Shown piece by piece: positions 10,513 through 22,900 of a stretch of DNA of 64,000 nucleotides. The notes under the pieces are model-generated. The model was not told the origin of the DNA and did no database searches. It saw only the letters and a list, made by a program, of their open reading frames with translations. Location: assembly GCA_024663395.1 (NCBI GenBank), contig JANFAH010000008.1, positions 2,046,001 through 2,110,000 on the forward strand, written 5' to 3'. Numbering within the stretch: the first letter of the stretch is position 1; each line of letters begins with the position of its first letter. The position numbers were made by a program, and so were the translations under genes. This DNA is from Pisolithus tinctorius. Lineage: Eukaryota > Basidiomycota > Agaricomycetes > Boletales > Pisolithaceae.

Positions 10513-12053
10513 TTTGCATGCGAGGTGTTCTGTGTAGGACATGGGGACTTATTGCGACAGTGATTTTGGACTTAGTGGTGTGCAAGCTTGGGACTCTGTG
10601 GTGATTAGATATTGGACTGCATGTTTAGTGATCAATGTAATGTTGTTGAACAGACTTTGGAATTGATGTATGTGGGTGCTCTTTGGGGACTTATTAGGTC
10701 TGTGCTTTTGGACTTCATGGTCCGCAAGCCTTGGGGTGGGGGGTTCAAATGTATAGCTGTCGCTCTGACAAATTGCTATTGGGTGGGTGTGTATGTTCCA
10801 ATCTGGGAGGTGATAGCGACTGCTAGCTTCGGTTGTTTGTTCAAGTGTATCGATGTTGCTGGGCTCCTGCACGCAGGTTGTGCATCACATCGCCTCTTCT
10901 ACACAACATCTGTATCTATGGTTGGTGTTCTGGTGATCTACCTCTAAAAGGCATGGTTGCTCTGTCTTTCAGGCTTTCATTTCGACCCCTGCTACACTTC
11001 GTTACTCGTGAACCCCAATGCTCTGTGGCTGGGTTAGCACGGTTTGTTGTCACTGATAACTGGCTTACTTCGAAACCTCTAAACAGTGGTCAATGTTGGT
11101 GGTCGTGAGTTGGGTGTCGTTCTCCTCCGGAAGCGTGGTTGCTATGAAATTCCTCTGCAGTCTCTGCATTGGGTGCTCTGGACCTAGGAACATTGATGCC
11201 AGTGTGGCCTCGATCGTTGACATGCTCGCTTTACATAGCAGAGTGCCAGTTGCATGGCATGCGCTGAGGATATATCCAACGCCCACCACCCATCCTCTAT
11301 CATGACTCTGTGCCAAGCCTGCGAGGAAAAGGAGGATTGCCACCAGGGGTTCCATGTGCTGTTGCTCTGGGATGTCTATCATAAAGTGTACAGCATGTGT
11401 TGCTCTTTTCCAAAATGGAGACGTTGACTGGACGTCCTCCCAGAGGAGTAAGGTCATCGGCATTGTTGCCATTGGTGTCCACTGTTGCTTCGTGACCTTG
11501 GATTTCGCATGTGGGGCTTCCATATGCACCGTTGGCTGAGATTCACTATCAGTTCCTGCCTGTCTTGGAGGCTGCATGATTTACCTGAAGTAGGCGTTGC
11601 AACGTCCGATTTCCTGTGGCCCAATATGATTCAAAATCAACAAACTCAACATTCAACACCCTCCCAATCTGTCGACGTCTCCAAGTCCCAAGATCTTCTA
11701 TGTTGTGCATGAATGTGGGTAAGACTGTCCATCATTGTTAGTGGCAGTTGTGTTCACTTGGCATGATCTTACACCTTGCAGGTACCTGTCGCAACGAGAG
11801 GTAACATAGCACGTCTTCACTGTCTGCGTCCATGCCTTTGCTGTTCAGCTGTGTGCGGTCATCGTTCCTTTTCAATTGCAGGCAAGGCTAAATGCCTCCC
11901 ACAAGGCTTTCCCCGCTCCACCCTGTATCTGTCCAAATGCCCGTGTTTGTACCCCTCCTTGCGGGCTGCCATGGTTCCATCACAGGTTGACTTATTTCCT
12001 GTTAGCCCATTTCCTTTATTACGGGCTTACAAGTCTGTGGTGCAGTCCAATGC
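10513..12053. other. Region without a convincing gene
   Basis: Frames of 60-170 codons exist on both strands, but none shows a domain or family phrase I know. A GT-rich plus strand with TGTG and TTGG repeats gives false open frames. The 5' end of the Helitron (TC after an A) should lie here or upstream of 9393, and I could not place it. Confidence 0.4.
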
Positions 12054-15000
12054 GTGGTGCATATTCCTTGGATGTCACAAAGTCCTCTGCTGACTTCACT
12101 TTGGGCCATTGGCCCTGTCTCCAGTCCAAGGCTCACATGGGGTGCGGTTCGGAATGGCAGGCGTCATCAGTGTAAGACGTGCCACCTGGACCTTTTGACT
12201 GGGGAGGACGCAGGTTTTTGTTGTGGGGTGAATGGGTCTCGATATGGCGATGTTCAACCCTTACCACCTCTGCCTCTGCAGATTCAGGCTCTGACAGATC
12301 ATCCACAAATTTTGACATTATCATGCATTCTCAATCTCATCTTTTCCTTCGCATCCCTAGAAACCACCCACCCCTTCCCAACTGACTTCGCTGTGCCAGG
12401 ATTCCTTGCCATCCAAGGGCATGTCTACCATTGCATGCGACCAACCCATCAGAACTCTGCTGTTTGCTGGTTACTTTATGATGACTTCATGGCCAACACC
12501 CCTCACTCTGAGTGGGCTGAAAAACTGCCTCCAGGTTGGGTGGATGCTGTGAGATCTGCGCTAGAGGATGTCAACCCATTCGTGAATGCCATTCGCTCTT
12601 TGTCCTCTTTGTCCTGCACACACCCTCAGGCCTCCCTCATTCTCCATGACAACAGTGCTGCTGAAATCGCTGCGGTCATGTCCTATGAAAATACTACGAC
12701 CTCACAGACGAAATCTAGGTGGCTGCACATCAGTCTTAAAGATGATTCCAACCAATCTATCTCCTCCTTGAGCCATCTGTGGGAACTGCTGTCATACCCT
12801 TTACTTTTCCCACACAGCTCTCTTGGGTGGGGGGTGGAGGACATGACCACAGATGCTGGCTCTCTCACAGCTTCAAATGATGATGCTGACCATCCCACCA
12901 CTCAGCTGTGGCATTATCACGCACAAATCCTTCGGGAGCCCTGCTTCTGTATCTTTGGCCACCTCACTAATGAGTACGTCGTTGACATGTTCAGCCGCAA
13001 CCTGGAGACCAGGCTCAATTTCATCCATGCGAACCAGAAATGGCTTCGGCGTGATGATGCAGAGCTCATGGGCATTGACAATGTCCTTCCAAGTGAGAAC
13101 ATTTATCTCCCTGCATCCTTCCTTGGTTCCCGTCATTGGGCTTCCAACCAAATCTCGGATTCCCTTGCAATTGCCGCTGCCTATGGCAATCCAACCTTCT
13201 TCATAACGATGACATGTAATACAGCATGGCCCGAAATTGTGTCACAGTTGCTGCCAGGGCAGACATTCACTGACATACCAACCATCGTTGTTCGTGTGTT
13301 TAAACGAAAACTGAGCCTGCTCATAAAAACGCTAAAAACCACGTTCATCAATGCTGGTCGTGTGTTGTATTGCATCCATTCAGTGGAGTTCCAGAAGCGT
13401 GGACTTCCTCATGCACACATCCTCCTCAAGTATTCTATACAGTGTGAAACACCTGATGACATCGACTGCGTCATCTCAGCACAGATCCCAGATGATCCTA
13501 CAGACACACACTTAGTATGAACATTCATGCTCCATCATCACCCCACCCCGGAACGGCCGCCCTCCAAATACTGTCAGAAGCAACTACCTGATGGCCAGCG
13601 TGTCTGCCGCTTCAACTATCCCCATGCACTTCAGTCCACTACCACCATCGACGGTGACGGCTGTGTTCACTATCGACGACGTCACGCTGGAGACGAAATG
13701 GTTGTTCCCCACTGCCTCCCACTCCTATGCAAATTTCAATGCCACTTAAACTTTGAGGTGTCCAGCACCTCTCACATCTTTCAGTATTTATTCAAATACA
13801 TTCACAAAGGTATGCCTTTCCCTCCATGCCAGTCCTCTTCGATCTTAGCATGAGAACGCACGCATTGCAGGACCTGACCATACATGCTACAACCTCCGCT
13901 CCAACACCTCAGGAACCGATGAGCCTGTCAATGAAATTGACGACTACTGGAATGCCAGGTACCTCTCTGCAGGTGAAGCTACCTGGCGCATCCTTGGATT
14001 CCACATCACAAGTAAAGAGCCTGCTGTCACAGCATTACCTATTCATCTCCCCAACTCCACATCCCAACATCAATACAGAGGTACAGCAGGTTCCCATAGC
14101 ACAGCGTCTCTCCTTAACTGCTACTTCATTCGACCCATGGGTTGCTTCGTGGATATGATGGGCACTGAACGACAATTCGATGACCTATCCTACAGTGAGT
14201 ACTTCCAGCTATTTCGCCTAACAAAACGTGTCGAAAAAAACATTGGTCACCATTTTGAGGAGAGGGCCTGCATTGACAGATGTCCCTGTATGCATGTTGT
14301 TCTTCGCAACAGCAGCAAACCCCACTTAACTCGTGTAGACGCCATGTGACCGTCACAAGGGGAACTCTTTTATCTGCGGACCATACTTCAACACCGACCT
14401 ATTCTATTGTTCTCAGATGCGCTCTCTGTTGATGGCCATCTGCACCAAAGCTTCCAAGAGGCCGCCACTGCCCAGGGATTATTTGCTGATGATACGGAAG
14501 CCGACTTTGCCATGCTAGAAGCAGTCACATCTTTGCAAATGCCTCGAGAGATTTGCTACCTCTTTGTCCACCTCCTCATAAATGACTGCATCCCACAGCC
14601 TATGGCAACATGGGACAGTTTTAAAGACGCCATGGCAAAAGATTTCTCCAGTCACACTGTCGTTGACAACTATGTGCCTATGGCTCAAGCTCTACAAGAG
14701 ATCTCGAGGGCGCTTGAGGAACATGGGAAAACCCTGGCTGACTTCAGCCTACCTCAACCTCAACTTCCATGCCCTGAAGTCCTCCATGAAGTATTAAAGT
14801 GGGGGAGTGACTGTGATAGTCTCCACTCACGAGCCCTGTGTGCCCAGAACTGCATGACCGGTGAACAAAGATCCATATTTGAGTCTGTTGTCCACACTGC
14901 CACCAATGACCTTGCACTATTTGCATTCATAGATGGCAAAGCGGGGCGTGGCAAAACCTTTCTCGTGAATGCGATATGTGACCATCTCCACACTATGGGT

Positions 15001-16266
15001 CGCATCGTACTTCCAACAGCTACATCTGCCTTTGCTGCACAACTGTATCCGGGAGGACGGACAACTCACTCAACATTTAAAGTAAGTCCCCCTCTGCCCT
15101 CCCACAACATTCTCCCTCTTTAAAGAACATAACTCCAGGTGCCTGTCAATGACAACAATGAGATGTTGATCTTGTCTATCCACCCAGGAACCCCTCATGC
15201 TGAACTCATCAAGACTGCCTCCCTTATCATCTGGGATGAAGCCCCTATGGCCAACAAGGCAGTACTCTCCTGTGTCGATGACATTTGCAGACAGATAATG
15301 GGTCGTGATTCTCCATTCGGAGGCAAAGCAATCATCCTACTAGGTGACTTCCGCCAAACCTGTCCTGTGATTCCAGGAGGGTCCCATGTTCAAGTTGTGG
15401 ATGCTTCCATTTGGTCCTCCCCCCTATGGCAGCATGTCACCATCTTCCATCTCACAGTACCCATCCACAATGCAGAAGACCCCGAGTTCGCTGCATTTGT
15501 TGATACCATCGGTGATGGTGCTGGCCCGACCATCCCAATGGAAATCATCGCTAATGTAACACGTGCAGAGCATCTCCTAGACCATGTCTTCCCACCACAC
15601 ATCCTTACTCTACCCAATGTGTGCCTCAAATGTGCCATTCTCTGCCCCACCAACCGCCAGGTGGACACCTACAATGCCATCGCACTCAATCGACCGCATC
15701 AGATGGCAACCTCATACCTTGCTGCTGACTCCCTCAAGGAAGCTGACGAGGCTGGCATTATCCCACCTCAAAGTATGCTTGACTTTGTTGCCTCGCACAC
15801 CCCCCCTGGCCTGCCCCACCACACGCTAAGTGCCTGCATTGGTGGCATTTATCGATTGATGCGAAATTTCTCCATTGACCAGGGTCTCGTCAAAAACTGT
15901 AGAGTGGTCATCATCGCCACCAGCCGACGATTAATCACTGTCCGCATTATCAATGAACACGACAATACTGAGAGTATTACAGATGACATCCTCATCCTGC
16001 GCATCACCTTCACAGCCTCCCTACACTCCGGTCACACCCTCCTTCGACACCAGTTTCCCCTCACTCCTGCATATGCCACCATGTTCAACAGCTGCCAAGG
16101 ACTTACATTAGACACTGTCAGCATCGACCTCACCTGTCCCGTCTTTTCCCATGGACAATTATACACTGCATTATCCCGTATCCACCACCGCTCTCACGCC
16201 CGTGTGCTACTACCCCAAGGTGACAATACCACCTTGAATGTGACATACCACGAAATTCTCATCTAG
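12054..16266 (+). pseudogene. Helitron Rep-helicase (HUH Rep plus PIF1-like helicase)
   Basis: One reading frame, joined over two introns (about 13810-13870 and 15081-15138), gives the RepHel order. The N-terminal block has CKTCHLDLLTGE and the phrase LIFSFASLETTHPFPT. The HUH motif lies in EFQKRGLPHAHIL (about 13390-13425). A catalytic tyrosine region follows (YLFKYIHKG, about 13785). The helicase has Walker A GKAGRGKT (about 14936), DEAP (about 15236), GDFRQ (about 15345), CQGLTLD and LYTALSR (about 16090-16180). It rolls or peels single-strand DNA during Helitron transposition (established knowledge). Two in-frame TGA stops, at 13518-13520 and 14347-14349, sit where CGA would keep the frame, so this copy is probably dead. 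Its first exon upstream of 12054 is uncertain. Confidence 0.9.
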
Positions 16267-16355
16267 CCACACCTGTAATAACATCGGTGTAAATACAGAC
16301 CGCTACTAAATTATAACCACACGTGATCTTAATTACACATAAAATCAGCTCTCAA

Positions 16356-16396
16356 GCCTCCACTGCCAGAGCGAAGCGAGGCATCTCTTGTCCTAG
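16356..16396 (+). other. Candidate Helitron 3' terminus (hairpin then CTAG)
   Basis: GCCTC (16356-16360) pairs with GAGGC (16378-16382). Ten bases later comes CTAG (16393-16396), followed by T. Helitrons end in a hairpin 10-12 bases before CTRR and insert between A and T, so this fits. The stem is short. Confidence 0.45.
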
Positions 16397-17302
16397 TTAC
16401 AAGTACTAGTGTGCCATTGCTACTTTGTTAATAGATTTGGCCACTTTTACCGATGTGACTAAAGTTTCGATGAATGACAGAATCTTAACATGTCATTTCA
16501 CAATTGCACAATTGTTACATCATCACAGCCGAAACAAACATTTGCACCACCTGCAGCTATTACTTAGCAACACTCTCGTCTTCTGTACACTGTCTGCATG
16601 GTATTGGGGGAACACTTGGTGCATCCCTCTACCATATGTCAGGGGCTTGGTGCCCTTGACAGCCTTGAAGGCTTGGAGCCTTCATGGGCAGTCTTGGTGT
16701 CCAGTGGATCCGACGATCAATCGCATGACGACAGTCAAGACTGACCCTCATCTTTCAGTGACGTTAACAAAGGTTTTGCAGGTCAGTGCTTTTGACTTAA
16801 GTTATGCATCATTACGCTTCGCAGTCTACTGACCCATTTACCAGCACATACTACATGTACTAGGTCCATCGTTCTCCCCACCTCTGGCTGCACTCCATCG
16901 TTCCACCTGGCCAGTATATGCCTTCAATAGCGATGCCCTTGTCTCCCCACTCATCTACCCTTGGTACAGATTCAGTGATCGATCGCGTAGACGATAGTGC
17001 AGTTCTCCCCTTGCCTTTTAGTCCCAAAGATTCTAGTTAGCAACACATCTGTTCATATCTATCCCTGCTGATCGAATACATGGCATGTTCCTCTACTATG
17101 AATTTTCTCCAGGTTGCCTCATGATCAACCATGCGAAGTTCTAACGCGGGTATGTGGTTAGCTTTTCAGTGTATCTTATCCATTGATTTCTGCTACTTCC
17201 TCCAGGGTATTATGAAGAGTTACATCACATCTAAGTGCACGATTCGTCGTGGTTGAACTTCCAGTTTTCCTGCAATGGCTTCTGACAAATGGGGAAAGGA
17301 AT
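16397..17302. other. Sequence between Helitron end and Gyp-A2, with two hairpins
   Basis: No gene is recognisable. The block 16591-16684 is an inverted relative of the repeats at 8220-8580. The rest is unassigned. The right edge (about 17303) is where Gyp-A2 RT coding stops abruptly. Confidence 0.4.
16591..16684 (+). repeat. Hairpin repeats R1 and R2, inverted relative to L1 and L2
   Basis: R1 is stem 16638-16646 (GTCAGGGGC) with 16652-16660 around loop TTGGT, with one G-T pair. R2 is stem 16666-16672 (TGAAGGC) with 16678-16684 around loop TTGGA. The preceding TGTCTG..TTGGGGG..TTGGTGC matches the minus strand of the flank of L1 and L2. Confidence 0.65.
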
Positions 17303-17583
17303 GCAGTCTTCCATTCATCGCCCGGGGCAATCCAGATGAGATGGTAGGCATGCCAAAGATCAATCTTGGTGTAGATCTTGGCTCGGCTTGGTGAATCTAA
17401 TAGGTCGCAGATGAGTGGGAGTGGGTAGCGGTCTTTCTTAGTGATTTTGTTGAGGCTGTGGAAATCTACACAGAGCCGGAGGGAGCCGTCCTTCTTCTTG
17501 ACAAAGAGGACCGGTGCAGCATAAGGGGAAGAGGTAGGTCGAATGAATCCGGTAGTGAGGTTGTCATCAATGAAAGTCCGGAG
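17303..17583 (-). pseudogene. Gyp-A2 reverse transcriptase fragment
   Basis: This is the continuation of the Gyp-A2 RT beyond the Gyp-B insertion. It begins with [17 protein letters not shown], continues with [19 protein letters not shown] and [17 protein letters not shown], and stops at GDEWKTAF. The catalytic YxDD box lies beyond the break. In frame terms it follows directly from LQALR at 25714-25730, on the other side of Gyp-B. Confidence 0.88.
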
Positions 17584-18297
17584 TGTCAAGTCCGGGCCTA
17601 CTCCGACCAACTCCGACGCTATATAAGGTCTAGAGAGGGGTTCGGAAGCAAGTCCGACACAGAAGAACAGAACTCCGACTAGCGGAGTGTCGGCAGGAAC
17701 GAAGACCGCCGAGACAAAGGCGGAGCGGAGTGAGGGCGTCGGGTTTAGCTCGTGCGCTACCCCCTTGCACGATCTCAGCCCTCGTATTTCAGAGGGAGAG
17801 TACAGACGGAGAGTCGGAGATAACTCCGACAGACAGAAGACGGAATCAGAGGGAGTAGGAACTAAGTTGATATTCGTACTGAAGAACAGCGGAGTACAGT
17901 ACATGTTTTTATACTACTACGGGGGTACAGTAACCGGAATCGGAACTGACATACGGAGACTCATAAGTTTTCAAGTAAAATTTCCTGGACGACGAATGAA
18001 GGGTAGACGGAGGACATACGAACGGGTAACACAGAACATCCAAAAAAGGAAACAGTCCAGGCGCTGGACCACTGCGGTGAGCGCGCTGCGGAGTACCTGA
18101 CTGCGAAGGTAGTCACATGCCCCTCAGAGAACGGACCGCTCGGTCCGGTAGGAGAGTAACACAAGTCCGACAGCAGTCGGAGCGGAGACTGTTCGTAAAC
18201 AGCAGATGTTGGGCGGAGTTGGTGCGGAGTGAGTGAACAACCGGCGGAGTAGGGTGCGGAGCATATAGGGACTTATAACGAACGCACGGTCGTGACA
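17584..18297 (-). repeat. 3' LTR of Gyp-B
   Basis: On the minus strand it begins TGTCACGACC and ends GACTTGACA. TATATAAGG lies at about 17622 on the plus strand, facing the antisense gene. The shared LTR core is at 17741-17783. Confidence 0.95.
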
Positions 18298-18313
18298 GTG
18301 CCCCCCCCTTAGG
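18298..18313 (-). promoter_or_regulatory. Polypurine tract of Gyp-B
   Basis: The minus strand reads CCCTAAGGGGGGGGCAC directly before the 3' LTR. Confidence 0.75.
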
Positions 18314-18491
18314 GCCTGAACCCCTGAAGGCCGCATGTACGGGACGAGATCAACACGAGTTGATCATTTGAAATTATTTTGATGCCTTGAGGATAATGGC
18401 TTTAGCCGCGGCGGAGCTCCGTCGGAGTTCGAAGTACCGCTTAAAAACACGTGTTAGGGTACTGAACCTTCGTATCCCATCCCCCATCATC

Positions 18492-19719
18492 ATGTCTTCC
18501 CAGCGCCAGAGCAGAACCCCCCAGCCAACCCCTGGCCACGTCCGCGACTACTCCCAAGTCGCGGATGAAGAACTGGCCGTCCTCACAGACGACTCCACCA
18601 ACACCGAGCGGGAGAAGTCCGCGGAGAAGGCGCGCCGTCGAGAGGAGACCGAGCGGAGAGAGAGAGAACGCGAGGCAGAGCGCAAGGCCAAACGCGAGGA
18701 GGCCAAGAGGCGGAAGGCGGAGGAGGAGAGGTTGGAGGCGGAGCGGAGGAAGAGAGCGGAGGAGGAAGAGGAGGCTCGAAGGAAGAAGGCGGCAGAGGAG
18801 GAGGCAGAGAGGCAGAGGCAGAGGCAGAGGGCCTCTGAGGAGAGGGCTCAGGCCAAGTGGAATGAGGCCGCACAAAGGTGAGTGGCGGAGTACTGTGAGT
18901 CAGGCGGAGCTGACTCGCAGTTTTTATTTTCTTAGATTATGCGGCGCGGTGTACGATGTCAACACCGCCCAGAAGGTCCCTGGGGCCTCCGTGGTGGTCA
19001 CCGCGACCAGGCGGCCCCCCTGTACTCGCTGTGTAGCGAGCTTGACAGCGGGGCAATGCGAACCAGGGCAAGGCAAGACCAGGGCTTGCCTGCCCTGTCA
19101 CAAGAAGAAAAAGACGTGCAGCTGGACGCGGGAAGAGGCGGCGGCGGGACCTTCGCGGAAGAGAGCAGGGATGGGGAGCTCCCGAGGAGAGAAGAAGAAG
19201 AGGACGCGAGGGAAGGGAAAGGAGAGAGCGACGGAGACGGAGGAGGCGGACGACGAGCGGGAGGTAGGCGGAGAAGAGGACGAGCCTGCGACCCCACTCG
19301 AGGGTCCCTCGGGTGCGGGAGTCCACACGCGGTGGGCGGAGTGGGAGCGCGAGCAACAGCTGCAAGCCATGGAGAGGCAGGCCGAAGCGCACGAGACCGC
19401 TGCGCTGGCCTTCGAGAGGATGGCAGAGGCAGCGGAGCGGATGGCAGTGGCTGCAGAGCGGACCGCCGACGAGTGGGCGATGTACCGCGCATGGGCGGAG
19501 TGGGCGGAGATGAGGAGAAGGGAGGATGCGCGAGAGGCCAGGATGGCTGAGCTCGAGCGCACCGGCGGAGGTTGGAAGAGGCCTCAGTCGGAGGCAGCGG
19601 AGGACAAGAACGAGGAAGCGGATGAAGGTGCAGAGGGGGATAACGAGGAAGAAGTCGAAGGAGAGCAGGAAGGTGGTGAAGGACAGGAGGGTGGCGGAGA
19701 ACAAGTGATGGAAGAGTAG
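18492..19719 (+). CDS. Antisense six-cysteine accessory protein of Gyp-B, intact
   Basis: There are two exons, 18492-18877 and 18936-19719 (intron GTGAGT to TTCTTAG, 58 bp), encoding about 389 residues without a stop. The start is ATG 18492 (MSSQRQSRTPQPTPG); the same frame is open further upstream. Residues 40-127 are a highly charged Arg/Glu/Ala coiled coil. The cysteine cluster follows at about residues 154-187, spaced C-x2-C-x8-C-x9-C-x2-C-x6-C. Basic stretches (RGEKKKRTRGKGK) come next, then a second heptad-like helix (AEAAERMAVAAERTADEW) and an acidic Gly/Glu tail. It faces pol and ends 205 bp from the pol stop, with a poly-T run between. This is the best-preserved gene of the element although pol has many frameshifts. 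Function is unknown; a nucleic-acid binding, multimerising nuclear protein is inferred. Confidence 0.82.
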
Positions 19720-19734
19720 AGTAGTTTTGTTTTT

Positions 19735-19765
19735 CTTTTCTTTTTTTTTTTTTTTTTTTTTTTGT
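19735..19765 (+). repeat. Poly-T tract between convergent genes of Gyp-B
   Basis: An almost pure T run separates the ends of the antisense gene and pol. It may serve as a terminator-like spacer or be a homopolymer expansion. Confidence 0.6.
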
Positions 19766-19924
19766 CTTTAGTTTGTATATTTTTGTACTACTACGAAATA
19801 GACTTGTGATTTTTGTTCGCGACTCTGAGAAGTGAAATAGACAAGCGGAGAAAATGCTAAAGTACTTAAGGTAGTTCGGTGAGGGGCGGAGTTGGCCAGC
19901 GGAGGAAGGTTATGTGGGCGGAGT

Positions 19925-22900
19925 TTATGGCGGAGGTTGGTACGGGCCAGGTTTGTGTGGATAGCGTTCATGGAAAGCGGACACTATGTCGGAAGCGTGA
20001 TCTAGCTCAGTTGCAAGCAACCAAGAGGTTTCTTCGTCGGTATTCTCGTAACCAGCCCAGCCGGACTAGATACAAGAGTTGACAGTGGCGGCGACGGCGG
20101 TCCACCTTAGAGTCGAGTATCTCTGATACTTCGTACTCAAGGTCACCATCGACATCCTACTGGCGGAGGCGGAGGTTGTTGTCGGTTTGGGAAAGGGTTA
20201 GCCGCTGCAGCTTCCAGTTGTGAGACATGGAAGACCGGATGTACCGAGCGCATAGAGTCAGGGAGCTTAAGGGTGACAGAATGCGTACCTGGCCTGGCCA
20301 AGATGGTGAACGGACCTAAGTACTTTTCGGAGAGTTTTTCCGAAGGACGAGTTGAGCGGAAGTACTTGGCTTTGACGTAGGCCTGTTCTCCGACCTTGAA
20401 CTCAGGTGGAGGTATGCGTCTAGCATCCTGCTGGACCCTGGTAGCGCTGTTGAGCGGCGGACATTTCGGAGCGGAGGAAGTCATGAAGGGCGGAGAGCTC
20501 GACGACATAATCATGAGCCCTCGGAGAGGTGAAGTCCTTGGTCAGGGACCACAGACAGGTTTGGATGGTACCCCTTGTTAGCGAAGAAGGGAGAAACTCC
20601 AGTTGTCGCACTTGGTGCGTTGTTGAAGGCGAACTCTGCTAGAGGTAACAGCTCAGCCCAGTTGTCTTGTTGGTAGTTACAGTAAACACGAAGGTACTGC
20701 TCGAGGGTCTGGTTCGTTCGCTCGGTCTGGCCATCGCCTTCTGGGTGGTAACCCGAAGTGAAGTGAAGACGCATATCAAGGGCCTTTCCTAGAGAGCGGA
20801 AGAAGTGCGAGACGAACTCAGGACCTCTGTCGGAGGTGACATTAGCTGGTACTCCGTGCTTGGAGAAGACATGGGTCAGGAAGAGCTTAGCGAGTTCGGC
20901 GGAGGTGACGGAGTCGTGGGTGGGGATGAACACCGCTTGCTTTGAGAGGCGGTCCACTACCACGAGTATGGCGGAGTAGCCATCGGAGTTGGGGAGGTGT
21001 TCGATGAAGTCCATGGAGATGGAGTTCCAAGGTCTCTCTGGGACGGGGAGTTGCTTCAGTAGACCATAAGGGCGGTGGCGCGGAGTTTTGCTCCATCCAC
21101 AGGCGGTGCAGGACCTGACGTATTCTTTCACGTCGGAGCGGAGGTTGGGCCACACGTAGTCCCTGCGGACGAGTTCTAGGGTGCGGTTTTGCCCGAAATG
21201 GCCTGCTAGAGGATGATCATGCTTGAACCGAAGCACTTCGAAGGCGGAGATCATCAATGTCAGGGACAAAGATACGACCGTCAAGGCGGAGTAGACCGTC
21301 GGAGTCCAGGGACCACCGAGGCTTAGTCGGAGTTGGGAGATGGCTGGCGGAGACAGGGTCGGAGGGTAGGGCAGGAGATGATGTCGGAGTGCAAGCACTC
21401 AACATCGAAGACCATGGCGGCGCGGAGCACAGGTGCCATGAGGGTAGTGGTACGGAGGGACGACGCGAGTTGCTCCTGTGTAAACATAGGGCAGAGATTG
21501 TGAGGATTTACCTGCGCGTAGTCCCTATCCCCCCCTTTTGGGTAGACGTCCCAACGTCGCGTAAGTGCGTCGGGTTTGGCTCCTAAGCGGCCAGGTCGGA
21601 AGCGGATGGAAAGATTAAACTGGGAAAGGTACTCCGACCAGCGGGCCTGTCGACGGGTGAGAACCTTAGAGGTGGAAAAGTACTCAAGGTTTTTGTGGTC
21701 CGTCACCACGTCGACAGGTAAGGCGGAGCCTTCTAAGTAATGCCGCCAATGGCGGAAGGCCTCGAAGATAGCCAACAGCTCCTTGTCGTGGGTATCATAG
21801 TTGAGTTCTGGCGCGGTCATGGTGCGGGAGTAGAAAGCGACCTGGGCGGAGTTCACCGTCGGAGCAGGTGATCGACAAGATGCCAGCAATGGCATAGTCG
21901 GAGGCGTCGGTTTCAACTGTAAGCGGAGCGTCAGGGAACCCAGTGAGTGAGAATAGGAGCGGAGCTGAAGGCATCCTTCAGGCGGAGGAAAGCGGAGCGG
22001 CACTCCTCGGAAAAGTTCCAAGGGAGCACCCTTTCGCGTGAGGCGAGTGAGCGGAACGACGATGTCAGGAGTAATTATTAATGAATCGTCTGTAGAAATT
22101 TGCGAAACCAAGGAAAGACTGGATGTCTCGCACCTTCCGCGGCTCAGGCCAGTCGCGGACTGCCTGAACCTTCTCGGCGGACATGGTGAGACCGGAGGGA
22201 GAAAGAACATAACCGAGGTACTCGACGGAGTCAGAGTGAAACTCGCACTTCTCTGGCTTGGCATAAAGACCATGCTTTCGAAGGCGGCGGAGTACCTCTT
22301 TTACGTGTTCGCGGTGCGACTCCATGTTCTGCGAATAAATTAAGATGTCATCGAGGTATACCACGACGCAGACATCGAGCATGTCCGCAAAGATGCTATT
22401 AACAAACCGCTGGAAGGCCGCAGGCGCATTAGTCAGACCGAATGGCATTACCTCGCCACTCGTAAGAACCATAACGAGTGCAGAATGCTGTTTTCCATTC
22501 ATCTCCGTCTGCTATGCGGACCAGGTGATAGGCATGGCGGAGGTCGATCTTGGTATAGACTTTAGCGCGGCTTGGAGAGTCGAGTAGGTCGGAGATGAGC
22601 GGCAGCGGATAGCGATCTTTTTTCGTGATTTTGTTGAGTCCTCGGTAGTCTACGCAGAGGCGGAGTGAACCGTCCTTCTTCTTTACGAAGAGGACAGGGG
22701 CACCGTGAGCGGAGGTGGATTGTTTGATGAAACCATAGCCAAGATGCTTCGTCAATGAAGGTGCGGAGAGCTTCAAGCTCTGGCGGAGAAAGAGAGTAGA
22801 TTGTACCGATGGGCGGAGAAGCTCCTTCCTCGAGGTCGATCTTGAGATCGAACGAGCGGTGTGGTGGAAGTTCAGTGGCCTTGTCTTTACTAAAGACGTC

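Noticed and set aside
11065..11577. A 170-codon minus-strand frame.
   Set aside because: No domain phrase or splice context, and GT-rich DNA on the other strand produces long false frames. Not reported as a gene.
16425..16832. A 135-codon plus-strand frame after the Helitron.
   Set aside because: It overlaps the hairpin repeats R1 and R2 and shows no family likeness.
18937..19704. A 255-codon minus-strand frame rich in leucine.
   Set aside because: It is the complement of the Glu/Ala-rich accessory gene. Such sequence always gives a long open opposite strand.
18565..19719. A 384-codon single-exon reading of the Gyp-B antisense gene starting MKNWPSSQ.
   Set aside because: It reads the coiled-coil exon in the wrong frame and through the intron. 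The two-exon model gives the charged helix also seen in Gyp-A and a normal GTGAGT/TTAG intron.
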